A stretch of 64,000 nucleotides of DNA from Paenibacillus faecis (GCF_008084145.1 NZ_VSDO01000005.1:124001-188000), one strand, 5' to 3'; counted from the stretch's first letter, positions 42,163 through 53,238 are shown. A program made the numbers and translations. Notes: a model not told the origin generated them from the letters alone.

Positions 42163-42603
42163 ATGTTGGAAAAGCTGCAAAGTGCCGCGCCAGAGGATAC
42201 GGCTTATTTTTATTCCGCTTCTGCCGCAGAGGAGATCGAACGTGGCTGCATCGGCCACCTGCGAGGTTATTTTGGCAGCAGCGGCGAGACATTCTGGGCA
42301 AACTGGTTCGAACATTTGCCAACGCTAAAAACGCCGGCTTTCCGGGCGGAACTGGAGGCGGTTGTGCAGGCATTGACGGAGCAGGGATGGCTTCAAAGCC
42401 GCAGCCGAATGCATCAACTTTGCCTGTCGCATCCGGAGGCCCGATTATCGGGGGCGTGGCATTCCGGCGTATACGGCTTTTGTTTTCAAACCGCACACCA
42501 TCGGTACTACCTGCGTTGTTTCCCGCATGCGGGAGACTACAATTTCTATCTGTACTGCTACATCCGGCCGGAGCGTTTGTCGGAACGATCGCCGGGGCGA
42601 TAG
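42163..42603 (+). CDS. Conserved ICE hypothetical protein
   Basis: This 146-residue soluble protein is rich in aromatic residues near its end (HHRYYLRCFPHAGDYNFYLYCY). There is no membrane segment or known motif. The ATG follows GGAGGGATAA. It lies between the pilus-like cluster and the replication/transfer genes; its role is unknown. Confidence 0.5.
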   Translation: MLEKLQSAAPEDTAYFYSASAAEEIERGCIGHLRGYFGSSGETFWANWFEHLPTLKTPAFRAELEAVVQALTEQGWLQSRSRMHQLCLSHPEARLSGAWHSGVYGFCFQTAHHRYYLRCFPHAGDYNFYLYCYIRPERLSERSPGR

Positions 42604-42624
42604 CGTCTGCCGAGGAGGAAGTTT

Positions 42625-42891
42625 ATGAACGATCTCACCCGGTATCAACTGCTGGCCAAAGCGAAGGTATCTCCTGCCGCAAAGCTATTGTACAGCTACC
42701 TGATGGACCGCGCGGGCGGGCGGCACGGCTGCGTCTTGTTGTCCGGCAAAAGGCTGGCTTTGGAGGTGGGTCTTTCCCATTCGACTGTCCGTCGCAATCT
42801 GCACCTGTTGCAGCATATCGGACTCCTTCGGATTACGGCTCGTTATTCCGAGGAAGGCATTCGCCTGACCAATCAAATCACGTTTCGGTAA
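42625..42891 (+). CDS. Small helix-turn-helix protein
   Basis: This 88-residue protein carries a winged-helix core: PAAKLLYSYLMDRAGG, then GKRLALEVGLSHSTVRRNLHLLQHIGLLRI. This is the fold used at the N-terminus of replication initiators and in GntR-like regulators. It probably regulates or initiates element replication. GAGGAGGAAG precedes the ATG. The next gene starts 13 bases after the stop. Confidence 0.7.
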   Translation: MNDLTRYQLLAKAKVSPAAKLLYSYLMDRAGGRHGCVLLSGKRLALEVGLSHSTVRRNLHLLQHIGLLRITARYSEEGIRLTNQITFR

Positions 42892-42904
42892 GGGAGGTGC
42901 TCTC

Positions 42905-45900
42905 ATGACAGCCAAGTTGCAGCGCATCGTCGAACTGGCTGCCAGCACGGCTCGCACGGTGACGAATCACCCTGACCGCTGGGCGGATTTTTTGCGGACG
43001 GCGGCCTGGAACTATAAATATCCGTTTCAGGATCAACTGTTGATCTACGCACAACGTCCTGACGCAACGGCCTGCGCGCCGATTGACGTCTGGAACAAAC
43101 GGCTGGATCGATGGGTGAAGCGCGGCGCGAAAGGGATTGCCCTGATTGAAGATCGGGGCAACCACCTGGGCCTGCGCCATGTGTTTGACGTATCGGATAC
43201 CCAGAGCAGACGCCAGCCGCAGGTGTCGCTTTGGCGATTGCAGGACAGCGATACGGCTCATGTCATCGAAACGCTGGAAAATGCGTTCGGCGCGTCGGAT
43301 GAGATGGAACCACGTGCGGATCTGCCTGCTGCGTTGCTCGCTGCTGCGTGGAATGCGGTGGATGACAACAGCGCCGATTATGTGGCGGAGTTGATGAAAG
43401 AGCGGGAACACAGTTTGCTGGAAGACCTGGACATACCACATGTGGAATTACTGTTCAAGCAAATGGCCGAAACGGCCGTCGCTTACACGGCGATGACCCG
43501 TTGCGGACTCGATCCCGCACATTACATCAGCATCGAGGATTTGTCCGGCATCGGGTATTTCAACACGCTTCCTGCGCTGTCTCACTTGGGCGCAGCGATT
43601 AGCGATGTGTCCGAGATGATGCTGCGGGAAGTGGAATCGACCGTTCGAGCGTTGCGCCGGGAGGCACAACGTGCAAATGAGGGGCAATCGTTTCATACCC
43701 TTGCAAGACCCGATTCCTTGCCGCACAATGAAGCTACTCGACAAGAAAGGAAGGATGAACATGGAACTGACGTACTCGCCGCAAGGGGATTATCTGCTGC
43801 CCAACCTGACGCTGAGCGAAGCGGAGACGACCATCGGGAAGTACGGGATGATGCGCAAGACGTTCCTGAAAACCGAGCGGAAGGGCATGTACGCCCATCT
43901 GATGTTGTCGGAGCAGTTGAACCGGCATCTGGCGGACATCGACCGGACAGCGCGGGAGCAGATCGACCGGACGATGAAGGAGATGCTTCGGCTGAACCCG
44001 GCACCGGACAAGGCGAGCGATCCGCTGGGCTGGACGGGGCACATGAACAACCTGAAGCAGCAGGCGGAGGAACTGATTCTCGCGGAACTGATTTATCATT
44101 AAAATGGTTTGATCGGGAAACGGAAGACCGAAGTCTTCCGTTTTTTCATGACCATGCCATCATCAATGACATGCTCCGAGCCGCGCCGCTGCGGGAGAGC
44201 AAGTCGGACATCACAGCATTTTTCCTTGCTCACGAGGATGAGCGCGAGCGCATGTTGTATGTGCGCGGTTTGTTTCCGGCAGGCATCACCGAACTGACGC
44301 TGGATGAAGGCGTACGAGCAGGATTTGAACCGTATCGCAACGTTTTGCATCTGTGGACGGGGACGGCGGAGAAACGAACGGCGCAAAGCTTTTACGATTG
44401 GGGCGTCATCGCCGGGCATATCGCCAGCATGATGCTGTTAAACGAATTTGACTTGTCGCGAAAGTTGGAACCATCTATCGAGCAACAGACGCTATGGATG
44501 GAACAAGCGGAGGACGCAAAAGCCTCCGCTTTTTTCATGCCGCAAGCGGTCATTGACGCCATTTTGCAAAACGGCAGCGGCTTTGAGAACGGCAAGTATC
44601 GCATTGCGCTGCATTTCCAGCAGTCGCTGTCCGCACAGGAGAACGCCGATTTCCTGAAACGGGAATACGGGACCGGCGGGCGTCTTCCCGCGCTGATCGG
44701 CACGGATATTCACATGAATCATGACAGCAAAGGCATCACGCTGACCCGCGGCTCGATCCTAAACCCGGATACGCAGGTGGTGCTGCCGTGGATGAACGTG
44801 CAGAAACGTATCGGCGAACTGCTGGCAGCGGGGCGTTACTTGAACCGGCAGGAAGCCGAGCGATTGCCCGCCTTTGCGGAAGAACAGGAGGAAAAGCGGC
44901 GGCTGCAAGCGGCGGAATTGGCCAGGTCCGATGTGACGCAGCCGGATGTATCGCCCTCGGAGGGGGTTCCCCACCCGGAAGCGCAAGCGGAACCGGAACG
45001 CATGCCGGTGAACCGGGAACGGGCGCGCTACGGTTATGACGCGGGCGGCACGGTCTGGATCGGTGCGGACGAATATGAAATTGTGCAGCTGGAGCAACGA
45101 ACAGTGGTGCTGCAAGACCGTCAGTTCCCGCTCTTCATCAAAGAGGTGAATCGTCGGGATTTTGAGCGAATGCTGCGCGAAAACCCGCTGAACGATCATT
45201 TGATTACCGGAGAGCAGGAATCGGAATGGACTGACGAAACGGCATGGGAAACGGCGGAAGATGCGGTTTTACCGGAGGAGAAGCCGGTGACGGAAGGGCC
45301 AGAGACCGTATCGCAGCCAGACACTTCCCTTTCCTCTGATGGTGCGGCCGGCCGCACCGCGCCAGCCCGTCCGTCTGTCCCGGCTGTCAACTACCGGATT
45401 ACGGATGATGAACTGGGGCATGGCGGCGCAAAAACGAAGTTCAAATGGAACATGGAAGCAATTCGGCTGCTGAACAAGCTGGAACAGGAGCAGCGGCAAG
45501 CGACAGCGGACGAGCAGGCGATACTGGCTCGATATGTTGGATGGGGGGGCATTCCGCAGGCGTTTGACGAAGCGAACACGCAGTGGGCAGCCGAATATGC
45601 GGAACTGAAAAATGTGCTGGAGCCGGAGGAATATGCGTCCGCTCGCGCGTCAACGCTGAATGCTCATTATACATCTGTGACCGTCATCAAGGCGATGTAC
45701 GACTGTCTGGAATCGATGGGCTTTCGCAGCGGCAATATTTTGGAGCCGTCTTGCGGCATCGGCAATTTCTTCGGTCTGGTGCCGGAGTCGATCCGAGGCT
45801 CGCGGCTGTTTGGCGTGGAACTGGACAGCATTACCGGCCGTATTGCCAGGCAGCTATACCCGCAGGCGTCGATTGCAGTCAGCGGCTACGAACAGACGAA

Positions 45901-48900
45901 TTTGCCGGACAGCTTCTTCGATCTCGCCATCGGGAACGTGCCGTTCGGCGGTTATGGCGTGGCGGATAAACGTTACGACAAGCACAAGTTTCTCATCCAT
46001 GATTACTTTTTCGCCAAGACACTGGACAAAGTGCGTCCGGGCGGCATCATCGCCTTTATTACGTCCAAAGGAACGATGGACAAGCAGAACCCGGCGGTAC
46101 GCAAATATATAGCGGAACGCGCCGAACTGCTCGGAGCGGTGCGTCTGCCAAGCAATGCGTTTCTGGCCAATGCCGGAACCGAAGTAACCGCCGACATTAT
46201 CTTTTTACAGAAACGGGATCGCATGGTTGCCGTCAGCGAGCAAACCGAAGCATGGCTTTCCCTGTCCGAGACAGCGGACGGTGTGCCGGTGAATCGTTAT
46301 TTCGCGGAACATCCCGATATGGTGCTGGGCACCATGGTTTTTGACGACCGGATGTACGGCAACCGGCAGGAAACGTCCTGCAAGCCATTCCCGGACGCCA
46401 ATCTGGATGAGCTGCTGCGCGAAGCGTTGTCCAATATCCATGCTGAATGGGTGGAGCTGGAACGGGAAGACCAGCCGGAGGAAGAAGAACCTTCGCTCCC
46501 CGCCGATCCGTCTGTCCGCAATTTCAGCTTTGCGCTGGTGGATGGACAAATCTACTATCGGGAGAACAGCCGAATGCGGCGTGTGGACACTTCTGCTACG
46601 GCGGCAGGCCGCATCAAGGGAATGATTCAGCTGCGGGACACCGTGCGCGAGCTGATCGAGTATCAAACCGAAGACTATAGCGATGAGATGATAGAGCAGC
46701 AACAGCGCAAGCTGAATACGCAGTATGACCGGTTTACGGCGCAATACGGCCTGATCAACAGCCGCGCCAACAGCCTTGCTTTTTCGGACGACAGTTCCTA
46801 CTTTCTTCTTTGCTCGCTGGAAATCATCGACGAGGAAGGACGGCTGCTGCGCAAGGCGGATATGTTCACCAAACGCACCATCCGGCAGCGCATCCGCGTG
46901 GAACAGGTGGATACCGCTTCGGAGGCGCTTGCCGTCTCCATCGGCGCAAAAGCCCGTGTCGATCTGCCGTATATGGCGCAGCTAACCGGTTGGACGGAAG
47001 AACAACTGATAAAAGAGCTGCGCGGCGTCATCTTTCCCAATCCCGAAAATCAGGACGAGGAAGGAAAGCTGATCTACGAAACGGCGGACGCGTACTTGTC
47101 CGGCAATGTGCGGGAGAAGCTGCGTGTGGCCAGACAGTTTGCCGCATACGATGCCGAACGTTACGGCGAAAACGTCAAAGCGCTTGAAGCGGTGCAGCCG
47201 AAAGACCTGGACGCCTCCGAAATTGATGTCCGCTTGGGCGCAACCTGGCTGCCGTCGGAAGACATTCGGCAATTTCTGTTTGAGCTGGTGGACACGCCGC
47301 CGATGTACCAGACCTACATCAATGTCATGTATTCCGAATATACGGCTGCCTGGAACGTCAAAGGCAAAAGCGACGACCGCAGCAACAATATCAAGGCGAA
47401 CGTCACGTACGGCACAAACCGCGTCAATGCGTACAAAATTCTCGAAGATACGCTGAATTTGCGGGACGTGCGCGTATTTGACACCGTGTATGAGGATGGC
47501 GTGGAAAAGCGTGTGCTGAACAAGCAGGAAACGGCCATCGCCCAGCAAAAGCAGGAGATGATAAAAGAAGCGTTCCGCGACTGGATATGGAAAGACCCGC
47601 AGCGGCGCGAACGGCTGACACGGCTGTACAATGACCGGTTCAATGCCATCCGCCCACGCGAATACGACGGCAGCCATATCCGATTCACCGGGATGAACCC
47701 GGAAATCCGGCTGCGCCGGCATCAGGTCAATGCGGTTGCCCGGGCGCTGTATGGCGGCAACTCCCTTTTCGCGCATTGTGTCGGCGCAGGAAAAACCTTT
47801 GCGATGACCGCCGCGGCGATGGAGAGCAAGCATCTAGGACTGTGCAACAAGAGCATGCTGGTCGTTCCGAACCATCTGACCGAACAGTGGGCGGCGGAGT
47901 TTTTGCAGCTATATCCGTCGGCGAATATTCTGGTGGCGACCAAGAAGGACTTTGAAACGAAAAACCGCAAAACGTTTTGCGCGCGGATTGCTACCGGCGA
48001 TTATGATGCGATCATCATCGGCCATTCGCAGTTTGAGAAAATTCCGATTTCGATGGAGCGGCAACGGCAGCAACTGTACGAACAGATTTCGGAAATTACA
48101 AGCGGCATCCGGGAACTCAAGGAAGCCAGAGGCGAACGCTATGCGATCAAACAGCTTGAAAAAACAAAAAAGACGCTGCAGACCAAGCTGGAGAAGCTGA
48201 ACGACACGAGCCGGAAGGATGATGTCGTCACCTTCGAGGAATTGGGCGTAGACCGTCTATTCGTGGACGAAGCCGACTCGTACAAAAACCTGTTTCTTTA
48301 TACGAAAATGCGCAATGTGGCCGGACTGTCGCAAACCGAAGCACAAAAGTCGTCGGACATGTTTGCCAAATGCCGCTATCTGGACGAACTGACCGGAGGC
48401 CGGGGCATCATCTTTGCGACGGGGACGCCGATCTCCAACTCCATCACTGAGATGTATACGATGCAACGCTATTTGCAATACGAGCGGCTCAAGCGGCAGG
48501 GATTGCAGCATTTTGACGCTTGGGCTTCGACATTTGGCGAAACCGTCACCGCGATCGAGCTTGCGCCGGAAGGAACGGGCTATCGGGCGAAAACCCGGTT
48601 TGCCCGTTTTTACAATTTGCCGGAACTGATGAATATGTTCAAAGAAGTGGCCGATATCCAGACGGCTGACATGCTCCAGCTTCCCGTGCCGAAAGCCCAC
48701 TTCCATAATGTGGCCGTGCCGCCGAGCGACTTTCAGCGCGATATGGTCGCGGACCTTGCCCGCCGCGCCGAGCGGGTGCGGGCGAAGGAAGTAGAGCCGC
48801 ATGAGGACAATATGCTGACGATCACCAATGACGGACGCAAACTGGCGCTCGATCAGCGGCTGGCTAATCCCCTGCTTCCCGACGACGAAGGCAGCAAAGT

Positions 48901-49174
48901 CAGCGCCTGCGCGGACAATGTCTTCCGGTATTGGGAGGAACATCAGGAGACGCGGTTGACCCAGTTGGTGTTTTGCGATTTGTCCATTCCGAAACAGGAT
49001 GGTACCTTCAATGTGTACGACGAGCTGCGGCGCAAGCTGATGGAGAAAGGTGTCCCGGCTGACGAAATCGCCTTTATTCACGACGCTAATACCGAGATCA
49101 AGAAAAAGGAATTGTTCGCCAAAGTACGCAGCGGACAGGTTCGGATACTGCTTGGATCGACATTCAAAATGGGC
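42905..49174 (+). CDS. Polyvalent DNA methylase/SNF2-helicase protein, first exon
   Basis: This is the first 2090 codons of a giant ICE protein that continues at 51703 after intron removal; the joined product is 2428 residues. An ArdC-like N-terminal domain (FLRTAAWNYKYPFQDQ) is followed by a low-complexity linker, then an N6-adenine methylase core (ILEPSCGIGNFFG at about 944 and GNVPFGG at about 1009). A SNF2-type helicase follows, with CVGAGKT (about 1625), FVDEADSYKN (about 1789) and ATGTPISNS (about 1838). It ends STFKMG at the splice site. Such proteins are thought to protect the incoming element from restriction and remodel DNA. A TnpV gene overlaps the linker in another frame. Confidence 0.88.
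43761..44102 (+). CDS. tnpV: TnpV-family protein, encoded in another frame inside the methylase gene
   Basis: This 113-residue frame (+1 relative to the surrounding gene) contains the TnpV-like stretches LTYSPQGDYLLPNLTLSEAE, IGKYGMMRKTFLKTER, LADIDRTARE and WTGHMNNLKQQAEEL. AAGGAAGG precedes ATG 43761 by six bases, and a strong terminator follows 16 bases after the stop. TnpV is a small protein of unknown role found in Firmicute conjugative transposons. In the same bases the other frame encodes only a charged, glycine-rich linker, so both frames may be used. Confidence 0.75.
   Translation: MELTYSPQGDYLLPNLTLSEAETTIGKYGMMRKTFLKTERKGMYAHLMLSEQLNRHLADIDRTAREQIDRTMKEMLRLNPAPDKASDPLGWTGHMNNLKQQAEELILAELIYH
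44118..44146 (+). terminator. Terminator-like hairpin inside the methylase gene, after tnpV
   Basis: AAACGGAAGAC (44118-44128) pairs with GTCTTCCGTTT around CGAA, followed by a T run. It lies within the large gene's coding sequence. Confidence 0.85.
44505..44535 (+). terminator. Second terminator-like hairpin inside the methylase gene
   Basis: AAGCGGAGG (44505-44513) pairs perfectly with CCTCCGCTT (44523-44531), followed by TTTT. It codes for the AEDAKASAFF stretch of the protein. Confidence 0.7.
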
Positions 49175-51702
49175 GTGCGTCCGTAAAGGTCAGCCAGATT
49201 TCTAGCTGATCTGTGGACGATTGAGAATTCTACCTGTGGCAAGGTAGTAGAGAAAGGTATAAACGGTGTCATAACACCACTCTATCATCAGCCTGCTTAC
49301 TCGAAAGGGAAACTGGACGGGGACAATAGCACGCAGGAAAAGCCATAAGTCGGTAAACTATCGCTACCGCGACTGAATGGCGAGATGAAAAGCTGTGAAT
49401 GAGGATAAAGGCTAAACTGCTTGAATGACAGTCCGATGGGCCCTATTGTGCAGCTACGGCGAAAGATAGTTGATACGCCGTATAACATGCGTAAATGTAC
49501 GGTATCCCATGTGCATTTACACTATACCGCATGTTTCCAAGCCGTAATCTACGGAAAAGGACGAACGTCATATCCGACATCACAGCATGCCATTTTCAAT
49601 CGTCTAAACGGAGATTGCCTAAGTCGGAACGCTTGCAACAAGCTATGAGCGTAAGGCTCTGAAAATCCGATAAGGCAACGGAGTTTCCATAGTAGTCCGA
49701 GGACGGGAAAGCCGTCTACATGGCGAAGGGAAACAGGTATTCGTTTAATACTGAAAAAGGAAGGATGTGCGAGACATTGAGAAATCCTTTAGAGGTATTA
49801 AAAAGTCTAAGCACAAAGGCGTGTAACTCCAAGTACCGATTTCAACGGCTATATCGGAATTTGTACAACCCTGAATTTTATCTGATGGCCTACCAAAACA
49901 TCTACGCAAAACCGGGTAACATGACCAAAGGCGCGGATGGACAAACCATTGATGGCATGGGAATGGAACGTATCTCCAAGCTCATCGACAGTATGAGGAA
50001 TCATTCTTACCAACCAAATCCCGCAAGACGGGTATACATTCGGAAAGCAAACGGAAAAATGAGGCCTCTTGGTATCCCATCTTTCGATGACAAACTGGTG
50101 CAAGAAGTAGTTCGCATGATGCTGGAGAGCATCTATGAGCGTACATTCTCCCGTCTTTCTCATGGCTTCCGGCCAAACAGAAGCTGCCACACCGCGCTTG
50201 TGCAAATCAAAAAGGAATTTACAGGAGCGAAATGGTTCGTTGAAGGCGACATTAAAGGATTTTTCGACAACATCGATCATCATATTATGGTCGATACACT
50301 ACGTCGAAGAATCGATGACGAATATTTCATCGCCTTGATATGGAAGTTTCTTAAAGCCGGATATTTGGAAGATTGGAAATTTCATAATACCTACTCGGGC
50401 ACGCCGCAAGGCTCTATCATAAGTCCGATTCTTTCAAATATCTATCTTGACCGGTTTGATAAACATATGGAGAAGTATATCAAATCGTTTGATAGAGGAA
50501 CTTTCCCTTTCCACCAACGAACAAAAGAATACCGCTTCTGGGAATACAAACTCTCGGTCAAGCGCAAAGAAACCACGGCGAGATGGAACGGTATGTTCGA
50601 CGAGGAGAAACAACTCGCTTTACAGGAAATCAAGGCTTTGAAGACCAGCATGCAGAGCGTGCATTGTCGCGATCCCTTTGATCCCACATTCCGCAGGCTC
50701 AAATATGTCCGGTATGCAGATGACTTTTTGGTCGGAATTATCGGTTCAAAAGAAGATGCCGTACAGGTTAAACGTGATATTGGCAACTATCTTCGGGAAA
50801 CCTTGAAGTTGGAAATGTCCGAGGAAAAAACGCTGATTACACACACGGCAACAAAAGCCCGGTTTCTAGGCTACGACATCTGTGTCTGCCGCGATCAACA
50901 GACACACTACGGCAGGCGCAGCATGAGCAACAGAGTCTTGCTGTATATGCCGCAAGAAAAGTGGCTGAAAAAACTGCTGGCCTATAAGGCGCTTCGCATC
51001 AAAACGGACAGAGACCAAAAAAAAATCTGGAGACCTAAGCATAGACGGTATCTGGTAGACAATGATGACCTTGAGATTCTGAAAAAGTACAATAGCGAAA
51101 TTCTGGGGATGTACAATTATTACCGATTAGCCCACAACGTCAGTAACCTCCAAAGCTTTAAATATGTGATGGAATACAGCATGTACAGAACCTTTTGCCT
51201 GAAATACCAATGCAGTATTGGAAAACTCAAAAGGAAATATTGCATTGACGGGAAGTTCGCGGTCAGATACCAGACGACTTCAGGTGAAAAGACGCTGTTT
51301 CTGTACAATGGAGGATTCAGACGCCAAGAAATGCCGGATACGAGGCCATCCATAGATAACAATCCCGACAATATCTCGGTCACTATGGCTAGAACAAGCA
51401 TGATGGACCGGATAAAAGCCTGCAAGTGCGAATGGTGCGGTAAAGGAGGAGTCTCCATCCATATGCATCATGTTAGGAAGCTAAAAGACCTAAAGGGCAA
51501 ACGGGCTTGGGAAAAGGTGATGGTCGCTCGGAAACGGAAAACGATGGCGCTCTGTGTTAGCTGTCATAAAAAATTACACGCTGGATTGCTAGACTAAGAA
51601 TACTGGAGAGCCGTATACAGCGAGAGTTGTATGTACGGTTCGGAGGGGAGCGTTTGGAAACCTGCCGTAGTAATGCGGCAAGGCGCCGGGCGCTTACCCT
51701 AC
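49175..51702 (+). mobile_element. Group II intron, about 2528 bases
   Basis: The intron begins with the canonical GTGCG (49175-49179) and ends after a Y-rich TACCCTAC (51695-51702). Domain V is visible as GAGCCGTATACAGCGAGAG and its partner TTGTATGTACGGTTC at about 51608-51642; domain VI follows. Joining base 49174 to 51703 keeps the frame and rebuilds FKMG-AGTNVQ, a conserved SNF2-helicase motif, which fixes both splice sites. About 545 bases of 5' ribozyme sequence precede the intron-encoded reverse transcriptase. It is a bacterial intron of the kind common in conjugative elements. Confidence 0.93.
49720..51597 (+). CDS. ltrA: Group II intron reverse transcriptase/maturase with HNH endonuclease
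   Basis: This 625-residue intron-encoded protein has reverse transcriptase blocks including VYIRKANGKMRPLGIPSFDDKLVQ, the RPNRSCHTA block, GDIKGFFDNIDH and the catalytic YADDFLVG (YADD at 332-335). A maturase X-like region follows, and a C-terminal HNH endonuclease (CEWCGKGG, MHHVRKLKDLKG, CVSCHKKLHAG) is at about 570-620. All catalytic residues appear intact, so the intron is probably mobile and self-spliced with this protein. The start ATG lacks a strong ribosome site. Confidence 0.93.
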   Translation: MAKGNRYSFNTEKGRMCETLRNPLEVLKSLSTKACNSKYRFQRLYRNLYNPEFYLMAYQNIYAKPGNMTKGADGQTIDGMGMERISKLIDSMRNHSYQPNPARRVYIRKANGKMRPLGIPSFDDKLVQEVVRMMLESIYERTFSRLSHGFRPNRSCHTALVQIKKEFTGAKWFVEGDIKGFFDNIDHHIMVDTLRRRIDDEYFIALIWKFLKAGYLEDWKFHNTYSGTPQGSIISPILSNIYLDRFDKHMEKYIKSFDRGTFPFHQRTKEYRFWEYKLSVKRKETTARWNGMFDEEKQLALQEIKALKTSMQSVHCRDPFDPTFRRLKYVRYADDFLVGIIGSKEDAVQVKRDIGNYLRETLKLEMSEEKTLITHTATKARFLGYDICVCRDQQTHYGRRSMSNRVLLYMPQEKWLKKLLAYKALRIKTDRDQKKIWRPKHRRYLVDNDDLEILKKYNSEILGMYNYYRLAHNVSNLQSFKYVMEYSMYRTFCLKYQCSIGKLKRKYCIDGKFAVRYQTTSGEKTLFLYNGGFRRQEMPDTRPSIDNNPDNISVTMARTSMMDRIKACKCEWCGKGGVSIHMHHVRKLKDLKGKRAWEKVMVARKRKTMALCVSCHKKLHAGLLD

Positions 51703-52719
51703 GCGGGAACGAATGTACAAACGAAGCTGATTGCCCTTCACGACCTCGACTGCCCTTGGCGTCCGCGCGATCTGGAGCAGCGCAGCGGGCGCATTATCCG
51801 GCAAGGCAACCAGAACAGCGAGGTGCATATTTTTCGCTATGTGACGGAGAACACGTTCGACGCGTACCTTTATCAAACGCTGGAGAACAAGCAGCGTTTC
51901 ATTTCGCAGATCATGACCAGCAAGTCGCCGGTGCGTTCCGCCGAGGATATTGACGAGACGGCGCTCTCCTATGCCGAGGTGAAGGCGCTGGCGACCGGCA
52001 ACCCGTACATCAAGGAGAAAATGGACTTGGACATCCAGGTATCCAAACTGAAGCTGCTCAAAGCGAACCACTTGAGCCAGCGCTATGCGCTGGAGGACCG
52101 GCTGCTCAAGCTGCTGCCGCAGCAAATCAAGTCCACGGAGGAACGAATTGCCGGCTATGAACAGGACGTTGCTTTGTATACACGTTCTCTGGCATCCGAG
52201 GCAGATGGGGCAGATAAATTCCCCGGCATGACGGTCAAAGATTACACCTACTCGGAGAGGGCGGCAGCGGGCGCGGCTTTGCTGGACGCTTGCAAAGGAA
52301 TGACTTCGCCCGATCCGCAGGAAATCGGCAGCTACCGGGGCTTTTCCTTTTGGCTGTCCTTTGACAGCTTCCATAAGGAATACAAGGTTACGCTGCGCGG
52401 CGCGCTCGCTCATACGGTGACGCTCGGAGCGGATGCGGGCGGCAACATAAGCCGCATCAACAATGCCTTGTCCGACTTGCCTGCGAAGCTGGAGCATGCC
52501 CGCGAGCAGCTTGCCACCTTGCGGCAGCAAATGGAAACGGCGAAGGAACAAATCGCGGCTCCATTCGAGAAGGAGCAGGAGCTGCAAACGAAAGCGGCGC
52601 GTCTTGCGGAATTGAATGCGCTGCTCAACATGGACAAGCGAGAAAACGAAGCCGTGGACAGCGTGCCGGACGAAGAACCGGAAGCGCCGGAACGGCGGGT
52701 GGTGGGCCGTGAGCGATAA
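51703..52719 (+). CDS. Polyvalent methylase/SNF2-helicase protein, second exon
   Basis: These 338 codons complete the protein begun at 42905. They open AGTNVQ, then LDCPWRPRDLEQRSGRIIRQGN, the SNF2 motif V/VI region with the arginine fingers. Helical sequence follows, rich in Gln and Glu (about residues 2270-2400 of the joined protein), with a charged tail. The upstream in-frame bases 51631-51702 are intron sequence and not coding in the mature message. Without splicing the helicase would lack its last motifs. Confidence 0.9.
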   Translation, partial: AGTNVQTKLIALHDLDCPWRPRDLEQRSGRIIRQGNQNSEVHIFRYVTENTFDAYLYQTLENKQRFISQIMTSKSPVRSAEDIDETALSYAEVKALATGNPYIKEKMDLDIQVSKLKLLKANHLSQRYALEDRLLKLLPQQIKSTEERIAGYEQDVALYTRSLASEADGADKFPGMTVKDYTYSERAAAGAALLDACKGMTSPDPQEIGSYRGFSFWLSFDSFHKEYKVTLRGALAHTVTLGADAGGNISRINNALSDLPAKLEHAREQLATLRQQMETAKEQIAAPFEKEQELQTKAARLAELNALLNMDKRENEAVDSVPDEEPEAPERRVVGRER

Positions 52720-52855
52720 CGGTCTGACACCGTCGTTCCTACCCCTGAAAGGGAACTTCTTGCTGACCATTACGGAAAAGAACATGGTATCGGTGCGAGC
52801 ATTTCACAGGTCGAAGATAGCTCACTTGTTAAAGTTATAAATCACATGATGAATT

Positions 52856-52880
52856 GGACTCCGGTTTTGGGGTCCTTTTC
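52856..52880 (+). terminator. Terminator after the helicase gene
   Basis: GGACTCC (52856-52862) pairs with GGGGTCC (52869-52875, one G-T pair), followed by TTTTC. It lies about 140 bases after the stop codon. Confidence 0.65.
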
Positions 52881-52900
52881 TCATTTCCGGAGGAATGAAC

Positions 52901-53185
52901 ATGTTGTATGCCATCCCAAGCGGCGGATGCTTTTGTCCGATTCTGCCGCCTTTTTGTTATGGAACCGGCTTGATCGAGGAGGGAGAAACCGTGCCGTCAT
53001 TGGAGTTGATATCCAAAGAGAAGAACGGATTTGGCGACACGTATTATTACATCCGCGACTCAAACGGGGTGACCAGTCAAGTTCATGAAGGCGATTTAGA
53101 CGCATTCATGAAAAAGAAAGGCGTTACGAAGTTGAAGGAAGGCAGAGCTTATCTGTACCCCAAAAAGAGGGGTAAAGCACGATGA
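52901..53185 (+). CDS. Small ICE hypothetical protein
   Basis: This 94-residue protein begins MLYAIPSGGCFCP and ends with a basic YLYPKKRGKAR. ATG 52901 is preferred over 52895 because the GGAGGA site is too close to the latter. The C-terminal half looks like a small mixed domain; no family is recognised. Its stop overlaps the next short frame (ATGA). Confidence 0.55.
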   Translation: MLYAIPSGGCFCPILPPFCYGTGLIEEGETVPSLELISKEKNGFGDTYYYIRDSNGVTSQVHEGDLDAFMKKKGVTKLKEGRAYLYPKKRGKAR

Positions 53186-53238
53186 ACAATATACCCATCG
53201 GACGCTGTCTGGATTTCCAAATGGAGCTGCGGCAATGA
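53182..53238 (+). CDS. 18-residue leader-like open frame
   Basis: A short frame (MNNIPIGRCLDFQMELRQ) starts with ATG overlapping the stop of the upstream gene and ends with TGA overlapping the start of the Toprim gene. This double ATGA arrangement suggests it is translated by coupling. It could be a real microprotein or only a translation bridge. Confidence 0.35.
   Translation: MNNIPIGRCLDFQMELRQ

Noticed and set aside
42905-49186. Reading the first helicase part as a complete gene ending at 49186
   Set aside because: The last four codons come from the intron 5' end; the coding part ends at the splice site 49174.
51631-51702. In-frame start just before the second helicase exon
   Set aside because: These bases are intron domains V and VI; the spliced join explains the frame.
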